This document shows, in pieces, positions 1 to 6,403 of a stretch of DNA of 20,633 nucleotides. Source of the stretch: a virus; the IMG/VR virus record IMGVR_UViG_3300048024_000823, positions 1 through 20,633 of that record, one strand, 5' to 3'. The position numbers and the translations under genes were made by a program. Position 1 is the first letter of the stretch. Every line of letters starts with the position of its first letter. The notes under the pieces are model-generated. The model was not told the DNA's origin and ran no database searches. It saw only the letters and a list, made by a program, of their open reading frames with translations.

Positions 1-112
1 CTCCTCTGTAAAAGAAGTCAGATGCGTAACCTACTTTCGCAGAGTTGCCAGAAAAGGCGGCGTTAGTTGTAAGCCCTAAGGCTAGTAATAATGATACGAT
101 TTTTGTTTTCAT
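1..112 (-). CDS. Exported outer-membrane-like protein, N-terminal 37 residues (truncated by window edge)
   Basis: The ATG is at 112-110 and the frame is open to base 1. The visible part starts with a typical signal peptide: a short Lys-containing start (MKTKI), a hydrophobic core (VSLLLALGL) and small residues around TNAAFS, where signal peptidase I could cut. The next residues, AKVGYASDFFYRG, look like the first beta strand of the TorF/TIGR02001 type of putative outer-membrane proteins, which often start with an S-D-Y/F-x-F/Y-R-G motif. That match is from memory and covers only about 13 residues, so the family is a guess while export is well supported. It is the last visible gene of the leftward block, 19 bases after the nuclease gene. 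It has no visible Shine-Dalgarno site; the upstream bases are almost pure A/T. Confidence 0.55.
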   Translation of the reverse strand, partial: MKTKIVSLLLALGLTTNAAFSGNSAKVGYASDFFYRG

Positions 113-131
113 ATATTTTTTATAATTAAAT

Positions 132-677
132 TTATTTTATTCTAATTTCTTTCCAGCCTACTTTTTTGTCTTTGATTAAATCCCTTACTCTTCTTTGATT
201 ATTGTTTAATTGACTGTTTCCGCTTTTTACTTCTATAAAGGTAATTTCTTCTTCGCCGAATGATATATAATCTATGGGTTTTCCTAAAAATGTACAAGCT
301 TCTGGATCGAATTCAAATTGATCGAGGAAAGGAGCTAGAGTTTCTGCGATATGGCCAAGCCTTACTTCGCTACTCTTTTTTTGTGATGTGACTTTCTTTT
401 TTGCTTCTTTTTCTTTAGCTAATTGTATTTCTAAATCATTTAAAGTTAAAACTATACCTTTCTCTTTTTTATCTAATTCAATTTTTCGTTCTTGAATAAT
501 TTCTTGTTCACGTTTTAATGATGCGTTAAGTTCAGATATTGTTGTATTTAATTGATCCTCTCTAGTTTTTAATAATTTATTTTCAGATGATAATAAACTG
601 ACGTTGTTTTTATATTGAGATTGAAAGTATAAACTTGCTATTAGTATAATTATAGATATAAAAGCGATAATTTCCAT
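132..677 (-). CDS. Membrane-anchored endonuclease related to archaeal Holliday junction resolvases
   Basis: The 181-residue protein has three parts. Residues 2-19 form one hydrophobic segment (EIIAFISIIILIASLYF) likely to anchor it in the inner membrane. Residues about 25-105 are a long charged coiled coil. Residues 106-181 match the family of endonucleases related to archaeal Holliday junction resolvase (PF10107 as I recall it): RLGHIAETLAPFL, FEFDP, FLGKPIDYI, then ITFIEVKSGNSQLNNNQ. The PD-(D/E)xK catalytic set is visible as E112, D136 of PID, and E149-V-K151, so the nuclease looks intact. The substrate (branched recombination intermediates or foreign DNA) cannot be read from the sequence. 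It lies 7 bases after the possible acetyltransferase gene, without a Shine-Dalgarno site. The family is well supported; the role of membrane tethering is inference. Confidence 0.82.
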   Translation of the reverse strand: MEIIAFISIIILIASLYFQSQYKNNVSLLSSENKLLKTREDQLNTTISELNASLKREQEIIQERKIELDKKEKGIVLTLNDLEIQLAKEKEAKKKVTSQKKSSEVRLGHIAETLAPFLDQFEFDPEACTFLGKPIDYISFGEEEITFIEVKSGNSQLNNNQRRVRDLIKDKKVGWKEIRIK

Positions 678-684
678 ATTTTTT

Positions 685-1227
685 TTAGTTTGATCTTAGA
701 AAGAGAGTTAAATCTCTGTCTTTTCCTAGAATATTAACCTCATTTTTGAGCTCACACTCTACCTCTAAATAACCTTTTTTAACTAGAGTATGACACATTC
801 TTAATGATTGAACATTATCATTAACGACAAAAGCTCTTAATTTTTTGCATTGAAAAATTTCTCTGAATTTATCCACTAAATAAAAATATGTAGGCACAGC
901 TCTAATAAATTCTATTCCGTTAATGCCTGAGTTTGGGGGATTAAATACATCTAATGTCCACGCATTGTTGAAGTCTTGAGGTTTATTGAATAACCAATAC
1001 ATTTTATTATTGTTTTTGCTGAAGCTGAAACCTTTTGTTGTGAAAGATTTTAATTTAAAAAATAATTCTCCATCAGTCTGATCCCAAAACATAAGCTTTC
1101 TGGATTCTTTGTCTAGGTCTCTTAAATCTTTTAAGAAATTATCTACCCACAATGTTGATGGGGAGATTTTAAATCCTTTATGCTGATATGTTTTTTGAGA
1201 ATTTGACGGATCAAATTCGCCAATCAC
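685..1227 (-). CDS. Possible GNAT-like acetyltransferase
   Basis: This 180-residue protein starts with GTG at 1227-1225; the GTG overlaps the TGA stop of the preceding gene, which indicates translational coupling. The C-terminal half has a GNAT-like rhythm: a strand (LRAFVVNDN), then N-x-x-S-L-x-x-C-H-x-L-x-x-K-G-Y (residues about 137-152), then a strand with polar residues and a final DLTLFLRS strand. This resembles the acetyl-CoA fold tail (N..S...l..lGF), but the Q/R-x-x-G-x-G/A pyrophosphate loop is not clear. The N-terminal half (MFWDQTDGELFFKLKSF, WTLDVFNPP) is not recognised. It may be a viral GNAT relative or an unrelated protein. No host target can be inferred. Confidence 0.4.
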   Translation of the reverse strand: MIGEFDPSNSQKTYQHKGFKISPSTLWVDNFLKDLRDLDKESRKLMFWDQTDGELFFKLKSFTTKGFSFSKNNNKMYWLFNKPQDFNNAWTLDVFNPPNSGINGIEFIRAVPTYFYLVDKFREIFQCKKLRAFVVNDNVQSLRMCHTLVKKGYLEVECELKNEVNILGKDRDLTLFLRSN

Positions 1228-1412
1228 TTAATTAAATGAGGCTTTTCAGTTTCTACTACTTCTACTTTATTCCTGTCTTTATCTTTCCATTTTTTTAAAG
1301 TAGTTATAAGAGAATCTGCTCTCTTAAGCGCTCTGTCTTTAGTCCAATAGTCTTTCTCTTCTACTCTACGACCATTTCGTGTTACAACATAGAATTTATC
1401 TTGATTATTCAT
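1224..1412 (-). CDS. Small hypothetical protein, 62 residues
   Basis: I do not recognise this protein. It is soluble, highly charged and lysine-rich. It starts MNNQDKFYVVTRNGRRVEEKDYW, where a short beta strand and turn seem likely, followed by a probable helix (TKDRALKRADSLITTLKKWKDK). The pattern of a short strand followed by an Ala-rich helix is common in small phage proteins that format as 'value, arginine, helix', but no function follows. The start overlaps the end of the 57-residue membrane peptide gene by 8 bases, and the stop TGA overlaps the GTG of the next gene, so it is embedded in an operon. Confidence 0.7.
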   Translation of the reverse strand: MNNQDKFYVVTRNGRRVEEKDYWTKDRALKRADSLITTLKKWKDKDRNKVEVVETEKPHLIK

Positions 1413-1578
1413 ATAGTTTTGATTTGATTATTTTTAATAAGTTTGATGATTGTAGCTGTTTATTCCTAAAGTAAACACTCACTGGTAATGATATTGCTAA
1501 TCCAATAGTAATAATTAATACAATAGTTCCAAAAAAATGCCACACATTAAAAAGCGCGACTTCTAATAAATTACTCAT
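1405..1578 (-). CDS. Small single-pass membrane peptide, 57 residues
   Basis: This gene fills the gap between 1412 and 1571, which would otherwise look empty. The ATG is at 1578-1576 and the TAA at 1407-1405. It starts MSNLLEVALFNVWHFF, continues with a strongly hydrophobic stretch of about 20 residues (GTIVLIITIGLAISLPVSV) and ends with a basic tail (YFRNKQLQSSNLLKIIKSK). One transmembrane helix with a cytoplasmic basic tail is the simple reading. It overlaps the gene before it by 8 bases (1571-1578) and the gene after it by 8 bases (1405-1412), which supports it as a real gene. Small one-helix phage proteins may be holin-like, spanin-like or exclusion factors; nothing here decides among these. 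Confidence 0.72.
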   Translation of the reverse strand: MSNLLEVALFNVWHFFGTIVLIITIGLAISLPVSVYFRNKQLQSSNLLKIIKSKLYE

Positions 1579-2053
1579 ATTTTTTCCAAACTTGTACAGA
1601 TTTTAATTTTAATAAATCATGCGTTTTGATTTGAGTCAAAGTTTCTTTTGTCTGAGGTCTTCTGAAGACTCTATATTTAGCCTTCCAAGGTTGATCTACG
1701 AAAGGGAGATCAAAGCGAGCTACATTTGTTCTCTGTAAAAATTCGGCAAGCTCAGATCTATTTACTAGAATAAAAGAGTCTGCTGTTTCGAAAGCGATAA
1801 ATTTCGCCCTACCATAAACCCATCCTTTTCTGCCATGCTTGTCTGCAAATTCAATCCAAATCCATTTATCAAAAGATTTATTTTTAAAACGTTTTTTAGT
1901 TTTTAAATCTACCTCAATATCTTTATGGGTCGGCGTTTGAAATAGAAATTGCACATTTTCTTTTTTTAAAGAAGTGGTGGCTCTTTTAGGTCTATATCCT
2001 TTTTTTTCTGCTAAATCTTGAAACACGGAGAATGGGGTTGGGTTTTTATCCAT
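1571..2053 (-). CDS. Hypothetical phage protein, possible PD-(D/E)xK-like nuclease fold
   Basis: The 160-residue protein has a core of beta strands with a pattern seen in small viral restriction-like folds: KDIEVDLKTKKRF (D49-x-K51), then WIWIEFADKHGRKGWVYG (E68), then AKFIAFETADSFILVNRSELAEFL. In such proteins the order is acidic residue, D-x-K or E-x-K strand, W-x-E strand, G-W-x-x-G turn and a final 'AD-x-I-A-F' strand. The ligand set is not certain, so a nuclease role is only a suggestion. The C-terminus (residues 120-160) is basic. The ATG lies one base after the stop of the lipoprotein gene. There is no Shine-Dalgarno site. Confidence 0.6.
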   Translation of the reverse strand: MDKNPTPFSVFQDLAEKKGYRPKRATTSLKKENVQFLFQTPTHKDIEVDLKTKKRFKNKSFDKWIWIEFADKHGRKGWVYGRAKFIAFETADSFILVNRSELAEFLQRTNVARFDLPFVDQPWKAKYRVFRRPQTKETLTQIKTHDLLKLKSVQVWKKYE

Positions 2054-2054
2054 A

Positions 2055-2474
2055 TCAAAGGCCTAGTAAAAATCGTTTTTTATGATTTTGTTGAAAGCCT
2101 GAAGGATCTTTTATGTTTGAGTTAATATAATCAATTATATTCATTGATTGAGATTTTTCAATATTTTCGACATCGAAAGTTACATAATTTTCGACATACT
2201 GTTCTTCGGCATAATCATATTCATATATGTGTGGGGGCTGATCCCACTTGTTGATCATTTTAAGTCTGCTACCACTGACTAAAGGCATGTGATAAAGCTT
2301 TACTCGCACAGGGACCGACTCTTTAAGAGCGTCTCCAGCTTCTCCAATTTCTCTGATGATCGGCGGGTCGAATTCTCTGACGAGTTCATTATTTTGCCCT
2401 TTATGGATTTTTGTGATTGAACTGGAGCAGCCAATTGAATAAAAAAAGATTGTTGCAAGTAAAATTTTAGACAT
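2055..2474 (-). CDS. Phage-encoded lipoprotein
   Basis: The 139-residue protein starts MSKILLATIFFYSIGCSSS: one Lys, a hydrophobic core, and a lipobox S-I-G-C with Cys16 followed by serines. This fits signal peptidase II processing and lipid attachment at Cys16. Ser at +2 suggests sorting to the outer membrane in a Gram-negative host. The mature part is soluble and unrecognised; it has a Pro-rich start (FDPPIIREIGEAG) and several aromatic and acidic stretches (YEYDYAEEQYVENYV). Phage lipoproteins often act in superinfection exclusion or as outer spanins; the length is large for a spanin and no partner is recognisable. The ATG is preceded by AAATACTT plus ACA, a weak version of the motif seen before 4901 and 6417. 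Confidence 0.75.
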   Translation of the reverse strand: MSKILLATIFFYSIGCSSSITKIHKGQNNELVREFDPPIIREIGEAGDALKESVPVRVKLYHMPLVSGSRLKMINKWDQPPHIYEYDYAEEQYVENYVTFDVENIEKSQSMNIIDYINSNIKDPSGFQQNHKKRFLLGL

Positions 2475-2497
2475 TGTAAGTATTTGTTACACAATTA

Positions 2498-2701
2498 TTA
2501 AAGCTTTTTTTGAGTGTACTTTTCGATTTGTTCTTTAGTATAGATATCAAAACCTAATTGTTCTAGCCACGACTTATGAACAGGAACCAAAGTTTCGGCG
2601 CCAACAAATTTACCTAAGTCTTTATAAGTTAAATGAGTGAAAGATGTAGAGCCTTTTTTTCTTCCTCTTTTAGTAGAGTTTGAGTTGTTTTCAATTTTCA
2701 T
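2498..2701 (-). CDS. Small basic protein with AT-hook-like motif, 67 residues
   Basis: The protein starts MKIENNSNSTKRGRKKGSTSFTHLTYKDL. The K-R-G-R-K-K-G-S segment (residues 11-18) resembles an AT-hook-like minor-groove binding motif, and similar short 'GRKKGSTSF' proteins occur in marine myoviruses as far as I recall. The remainder (LGKFVGAETLVPVHKSWLEQLGFD) could be a small helical domain. A role as DNA-binding regulator or accessory protein is plausible but unproven. It is the first gene after a strong sigma-70 promoter (2710-2738) whose -10 box ends 8 bases before this ATG, so its transcript is likely leaderless or has a one- or two-base leader. Confidence 0.7.
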   Translation of the reverse strand: MKIENNSNSTKRGRKKGSTSFTHLTYKDLGKFVGAETLVPVHKSWLEQLGFDIYTKEQIEKYTQKKL

Positions 2702-2709
2702 ATATATAG

Positions 2710-2738
2710 ATTATATTTTAAAAGTATTAAAATGTCAA
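2710..2738 (-). promoter_or_regulatory. Sigma-70 type promoter for the gene at 2701
   Basis: On the minus strand TTGACA (2738-2733), a 17-base spacer and TATAAT (2715-2710) form a perfect consensus promoter. The ATG at 2701 starts 8 bases after the -10 box. It lies in the short gap after the 343-residue gene and would re-initiate transcription of the distal half of the leftward block. Confidence 0.88.
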
Positions 2739-2751
2739 TAAAAAAATAATT

Positions 2752-3783
2752 TTATATCATTGATATAGAAATCATGTTTGCAAAATTAACACCATTTTTG
2801 TTCACTAAGTCAAGGTCTGGATGCATTGCGCTGAGAAAAAAGTTTTGTGGGAAATGTTCGGCAAGATAATATTTATTTTCATATGCAATCTCATCATACA
2901 ACGGAAATAAAAAACTTCCATCGAGCATAGAAAAGTCTAAATAATTAATTAATTTATTATTTGGAGGGTTTTTAAATTTTATTGTAGTTGTATTATCTAT
3001 TTTATTGACTTCATCAATAACTAATTTAATTTTAGAATCTGTGTCTTGTATTCCTGTTTCTGCGTAAATTAATTTACTGTTGTTATTAACGCTGAAAGAT
3101 TCTGAAATATTTAGAGATGGCGCGGAATCAATTGACCTAAAATACTTTGTGATATCTGTCGAATTATCGGGAGATCGAAAAGTTATGATTTTTAATCTTA
3201 AAAAATCTGATAATTCTTTTTTTATGTTTTTATATTGCTTCTCAAGTGCCGTGGATATAATTGCATAATTCTTTGTTATGCAAATTTCATTCAAAGAAAT
3301 TTTTTGAGGTAAGTAAGTAAAGTAGGTAATCTGGTCAGGCTGATTAAATAATTGTCGGAAGTCTGTTAGATACTCTTCATGCATAAAACTATCAGATTGG
3401 GGGCAACTAATTAATTCTTGTCTGTTTCCAGTTTGGTAAAATAAATAATTTCTTGGGTTCAGATTTAGATGTCTAATTTCATAATGATCAGGAGTATTTA
3501 TAATAAGTCTGTAATCTTCAACTACATATTTTTCAGTTATTTTCAAAAACTTGTGGGGCGTAATAACTTTAACTTTAAATAAATATTCTAAAGTCCCACA
3601 AAGATGATTAAATAATTCTATATATCTTCTTTTAATGTCGTCATTTTTAAACTGAATACAATAAGGCGTAATAAGTGAAGCTATTTTTTGATGATCTAAT
3701 TTTTGATAATCATGAGACAAATTTTCATCTCTGAGGGAAATTTTTAATCTGATTAAATCAAAATCTATTAAAGGTTTTGCCAT
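2752..3783 (-). CDS. Hypothetical protein, 343 residues
   Basis: I do not recognise this protein. The best start is ATG at 3783-3781; a TTG two codons upstream is possible but less likely. It has no signal peptide and no clear transmembrane helix. It is rich in Asn, Ile, Lys and Tyr. The N-terminal half has repeated aromatic and charged segments (YIELFNHLCGTLEYLFKVK, DHYEIRHLNLNPRNYLFYQ), the middle a helical region (ALEKQYKNIKKELSDFLRLK), and the C-terminus a likely beta-rich part (KLIYAETGIQDTDSKIKLVID, NTTTIKFKNPP). It lies 14 bases downstream of the UvdE-like gene, so the two probably share a transcript. Its 3' end is 13 bases from the -35 box of the promoter for the next gene. Confidence 0.65.
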   Translation of the reverse strand: MAKPLIDFDLIRLKISLRDENLSHDYQKLDHQKIASLITPYCIQFKNDDIKRRYIELFNHLCGTLEYLFKVKVITPHKFLKITEKYVVEDYRLIINTPDHYEIRHLNLNPRNYLFYQTGNRQELISCPQSDSFMHEEYLTDFRQLFNQPDQITYFTYLPQKISLNEICITKNYAIISTALEKQYKNIKKELSDFLRLKIITFRSPDNSTDITKYFRSIDSAPSLNISESFSVNNNSKLIYAETGIQDTDSKIKLVIDEVNKIDNTTTIKFKNPPNNKLINYLDFSMLDGSFLFPLYDEIAYENKYYLAEHFPQNFFLSAMHPDLDLVNKNGVNFANMISISMI

Positions 3784-3797
3784 ATTCAAAAACTTAT

Positions 3798-4901
3798 CTA
3801 GAACCCGTATATCGAGTTGAAGCCGCTACCACCTTTAGTTTCAAGAGCTTCTTTAATCTTTTTATGAGCAATATCAATTTCTGTTTCGTTAATCTCGCTA
3901 TCGTCAATCTCAACTTTAACTGAGAGCAAGTCATCAAAACTGCTAAGATTAAGGTTTTCATCTTTTATGACGACACCTTTCATTTGAAAAATATTCTGAT
4001 CGCTATTAATACCGCAACATATCCACCCTATGTCCTTTCCAAAAGACGGTATTTCTTTCGAAAAAGCATCATCTAAAGGTTCTTCATCCCAAAAGAAGCA
4101 AGGTGTATTATTTTCTGGCCAAGTGTGTTTAAAAGCTTCGACATTCTGCTTATCAGAAACTTCTTTCCCTCCAATAACAGAAGGGTTTAATTTGTGATTT
4201 AAGTTGTTATAAACTAAAGGAAAAAACTTACCATATTCTCCACCACAATAAAGATGAAGCCATTTAAATAAATTTTGACAATTCCAGCAACCTTCTTTTT
4301 CGTTTGTAACTGAAACTCTTGATTGAGAAGATTCTGGTAGGTTTTCAAAAGAATTATAAAATTTATCAATTACGTTTTTTAATTTTAGCTCTTCCGACTC
4401 ATTAACAGAATTATTCACCTGTATAATAATCGGTGATTCCAATCCTTGATCTAGCTCAAATAAATCAAAAATTGTAGACCATAAATTAATTAAATTTAAA
4501 GATTTTTTAATAGTTGTTTCTGTGCCTGATAATAGAACTTGCTTTCTTAACTCGACACAAATTTTAACATTAAATTTTCTAGCTATAATTCCTATTTTTT
4601 TAAGTTCTTTTATTATTGATTCATAATCAGCGAGATCTTTAATGGAGCAAGGGATCGAATCATCATGCAATAAAGGAATTAAGTCGTTGAAGATAGAATA
4701 TAGTTTAATGTTATTTTGGGCACAAAATTTAATATGGTTTTGAGCACATATTGCATTATGCATTATGATTTGGCTAAGCTCCGAGATAGCTTCATTCAAA
4801 GGTTTTGCATTAAAAGCTTTCTTAGATAAACTTCTAAAAGAGTTTTCGCTAGACGATTGAGATAAAGTAGAGCTCGAGCTTAGTAAACCATAAGTATTCA
4901 T
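3798..4901 (-). CDS. UvdE-like (UV damage endonuclease family) TIM-barrel protein, probably catalytically degenerate
   Basis: The first 240 residues follow the UvdE layout: N-terminal YGLLSSS strand; helix IMHNAICAQNHIKFCAQNNIK; LYSIFNDLIPLLHDD, where UvdE has YR-S-S--P; helix IIKELKKIGIIARKFN; strand VKICVELRKQVLLSGTE, matching R-s-f-H-P-x-Q-f--L-S; strand IIIQVNN, matching the I-x-H-x-G strand; LPESSQSRVSVTNEKEG, matching LP-----R-t-L-E-N-D-D; and FFPLVYNNLNH, matching P-x-V-x-D-x-H-H. UvdE normally cleaves DNA 5' to UV lesions with a cluster of His, Asp and Glu metal ligands. Here several ligands are replaced: the HP-x-Q His (E117-R119 region), the I-H-x-G-G His (Q161) and the D-F-H-H motif (Y231-N-N-L-N-H236). 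Residues 241-367 are an unmatched acidic extension. The homology is read by eye. A binding or structural role is possible. Confidence 0.62.
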   Translation of the reverse strand: MNTYGLLSSSSTLSQSSSENSFRSLSKKAFNAKPLNEAISELSQIIMHNAICAQNHIKFCAQNNIKLYSIFNDLIPLLHDDSIPCSIKDLADYESIIKELKKIGIIARKFNVKICVELRKQVLLSGTETTIKKSLNLINLWSTIFDLFELDQGLESPIIIQVNNSVNESEELKLKNVIDKFYNSFENLPESSQSRVSVTNEKEGCWNCQNLFKWLHLYCGGEYGKFFPLVYNNLNHKLNPSVIGGKEVSDKQNVEAFKHTWPENNTPCFFWDEEPLDDAFSKEIPSFGKDIGWICCGINSDQNIFQMKGVVIKDENLNLSSFDDLLSVKVEIDDSEINETEIDIAHKKIKEALETKGGSGFNSIYGF

Positions 4902-4906
4902 AATAA

Positions 4907-4919
4907 AAGTATTTACACT
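4907..4919 (-). promoter_or_regulatory. AGTGTAAATACTT motif, possible T4-type late promoter box
   Basis: The minus strand reads AGTGTAAATACTT directly after the TAA of the 101-residue gene and six bases before the ATG at 4901. The identical 13-mer precedes 6417 on the plus strand. TGTAAATA differs at one position from the T4 late consensus TATAAATA. It could be a late promoter or a translation signal; two perfect copies are limited evidence. Confidence 0.4.
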
Positions 4920-5225
4920 TTAAAACAAGTTATCAGGGACTTCATCTTCAGAGCCTACAGAAGCTGCTACTGCTTGAGGTTCAACTTGTTGACTTTCTGT
5001 AACATTGTTAGGTTTAGACTTATAGATGATTAAGTCTGGAGCCCTTTCATTATCTTTTTTATTTTTGTTAGCAAAAATAACAACTTTATGGACGACTTCT
5101 TGACCAAGCTCTGTAGTCTTGAAGTGCCCTGTTAAATAGTCGGTATTACCGCTTTTGCGCCAAAGTGCCCCCATTTCTCTGGAAGACCACTCAGTAGAAG
5201 TTTTTGATTTATTTTCAGTATTCAT
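4920..5225 (-). CDS. DUF736-like small protein with SSB-like acidic C-terminal tail
   Basis: The start is ATG at 5225-5223 (MNTENKSKTSTEWS), because the promoter at 5233-5261 lies immediately upstream and any longer reading would begin inside it. The 101-residue protein has a beta-rich core (REMGALWRKSGNTDYLTGHFK, VVHKVVIFANKNKKDNERAPDLIIYKS) with the order 'iGal-rk--g---ytG-----i-vF-N-kk----PD--iy' known from DUF736-type proteins. A disordered Gln/Ala/Val linker follows, and the protein ends with an acidic tip, SEDEVPDNLF. Single-stranded DNA-binding proteins end similarly with an acidic tip plus Pro-Phe to recruit partners. A role in DNA replication or repair is inferred. It is the first gene of the leftward operon. 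Confidence 0.68.
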   Translation of the reverse strand: MNTENKSKTSTEWSSREMGALWRKSGNTDYLTGHFKTTELGQEVVHKVVIFANKNKKDNERAPDLIIYKSKPNNVTESQQVEPQAVAASVGSEDEVPDNLF

Positions 5226-5232
5226 GTTTATG

Positions 5233-5261
5233 ATCATAATGCATATTAAGTAATTTGTCAA
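5233..5261 (-). promoter_or_regulatory. Sigma-70 type promoter for the leftward operon at 5225
   Basis: On the minus strand the -35 box is TTGACA (5261-5256), the spacer is 17 bases, and the -10 box is TATGAT (5238-5233). Seven bases separate the -10 box from the ATG at 5225, which places the expected transcription start at or next to the A of the start codon. The mRNA should be leaderless. Confidence 0.85.
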
Positions 5262-5341
5262 GTATTATTTTTGTATATCGTCCACTATGATTTTAAATTT
5301 GTTCGAAAAAATTTTTAAGTTGTTTAAGTGTAAAAAAAAAT

Positions 5342-5653
5342 ATGGATTTAATTGTAGATGGTAGTTTGACGGCTCCGCCTAGTCAAGTATACTGTTTTAG
5401 AGACCTAAGTTTATATGTAAAATGTTTTTTAAATAAAAATTTATTAATAGAATGCCAAGAAGAGGAGATTGATTTGTATTGGTCTTGGCTGAAGCAAAAT
5501 AATTCATATGATTTTGTTGACGCTATAGTAAGCAGAGACGAAGTTCAAGGTTTTTATATAGGCCCGCGCCGAAAAAGTAACTTGAAGATAGAATTAATTA
5601 ATTACAATAACCAATCTTTTGTATTGAAGAAAATATTAAATAGATTAACATAA
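5342..5653 (+). CDS. Hypothetical protein upstream of tail-tip genes, 103 residues
   Basis: I do not recognise this protein. It starts MDLIVDGSLTAPPSQVYCFRDLSLYVKCF, has an acidic helix (LIECQEEEIDLYWSWLKQ), and a beta-rich basic end (VQGFYIGPRRKSNLKIELINYNNQSF). It occupies the place of the small lambda tail-tip gene M before L, but shows none of the M motifs I know. It is the first gene of the rightward block; the bases upstream are A-rich and contain AAGTGTAAAAA just before the ATG, a weak version of the motif before 6417. It ends 3 bases before the oxygenase gene, so the two are co-transcribed. Confidence 0.65.
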   Translation: MDLIVDGSLTAPPSQVYCFRDLSLYVKCFLNKNLLIECQEEEIDLYWSWLKQNNSYDFVDAIVSRDEVQGFYIGPRRKSNLKIELINYNNQSFVLKKILNRLT

Positions 5654-5656
5654 AGT

Positions 5657-6403
5657 ATGTTAAATGTTAAAAATACTGATAATATAACACATTTGTTTAA
5701 AAAAAATCAACCATTTGTTTTAAGTCATGATTTTGGATTGAGTGAAATTATCAACGTTGATAAAATATTAAAAGATTATGGAGACCTTAAAGTTATTGTA
5801 CCAGAGATAGTAGAGGGAGGTCAGTTATCAAATTTGCAAGAAATAAATCGTATAGAGATAACTATAGAACAATATGTTAAAGAATATATAAACAAAAAAA
5901 ATAACAAATATTACCTGCGTTCAGAAAATCCTTTTGGATTTGTACAACCTGAGAAAATTTTAAAATTAGAAAAAGAAATTATTAATAAGTATAATTTTGG
6001 TAAAGTAGGAGATATATCATTATGGTGGGGAGGGAAAGGTACTACCACTCCTTTACATTACGATTCCTATAGCTATAAAATCGACAGAACCCTTAAGCAG
6101 ATTCATAAAGAAAACTTCTATAAAAAACCAATAGCTCATTCTTTGTTAAGTGTTGTGAGTGGCAGCAAAGAGGTATTGTTAATTAGCCCTCAATACAATG
6201 AATTAATAGAAAATTTAGATTTAGATCATTCTGGAGCCATGTATTCTAAGACAGAGATTTCAAAAATTTTAATTAAAAATAATATAAAACAAAATATAAT
6301 AATATTAAATGAAAACCAAAGTTTAAATATACCTAGGTTTTGGTGGCATAGAATAAATAATATAAAACAAGGAATTTCAATAACTTATAATTTTAAACTA
6401 TAG
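5657..6403 (+). CDS. JmjC/cupin_8-type Fe(II)/2-oxoglutarate oxygenase-like protein
   Basis: The 248-residue protein carries the signature of the cupin_8/JmjC class. Residues 120-138 read ISLWWGGKGTTTPLHYDSY, with the H134-x-D136 metal pair. Residues 162-178 (SLLSVVSGSKEVLLISP) match the strand 'l----G-K-v-l--P'. Residues 218-234 (NENQSLNIPRFWWHRIN) match 'GD-l-iP--wwH-v-n' with the distal metal ligand H231, followed by a strand ending the barrel (GISITYNF). The facial triad is complete, so hydroxylase activity on protein, peptide or tRNA is possible. No substrate can be named. It directly precedes the L tail-tip gene, so it may act on the virion or be a late accessory. No Shine-Dalgarno site is visible. 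Confidence 0.8.
   Translation: MLNVKNTDNITHLFKKNQPFVLSHDFGLSEIINVDKILKDYGDLKVIVPEIVEGGQLSNLQEINRIEITIEQYVKEYINKKNNKYYLRSENPFGFVQPEKILKLEKEIINKYNFGKVGDISLWWGGKGTTTPLHYDSYSYKIDRTLKQIHKENFYKKPIAHSLLSVVSGSKEVLLISPQYNELIENLDLDHSGAMYSKTEISKILIKNNIKQNIIILNENQSLNIPRFWWHRINNIKQGISITYNFKL

Noticed and set aside
2300-2494. 64-codon open frame on the minus strand
   Set aside because: It overlaps the lipoprotein gene in another frame for most of its length; the lipoprotein has a clear signal peptide and lipobox, so this is a shadow frame.
5226-5261. 12-residue upstream extension of the 101-residue gene
   Set aside because: It is contained in the promoter (TTGACA, TATGAT); transcription cannot include it.
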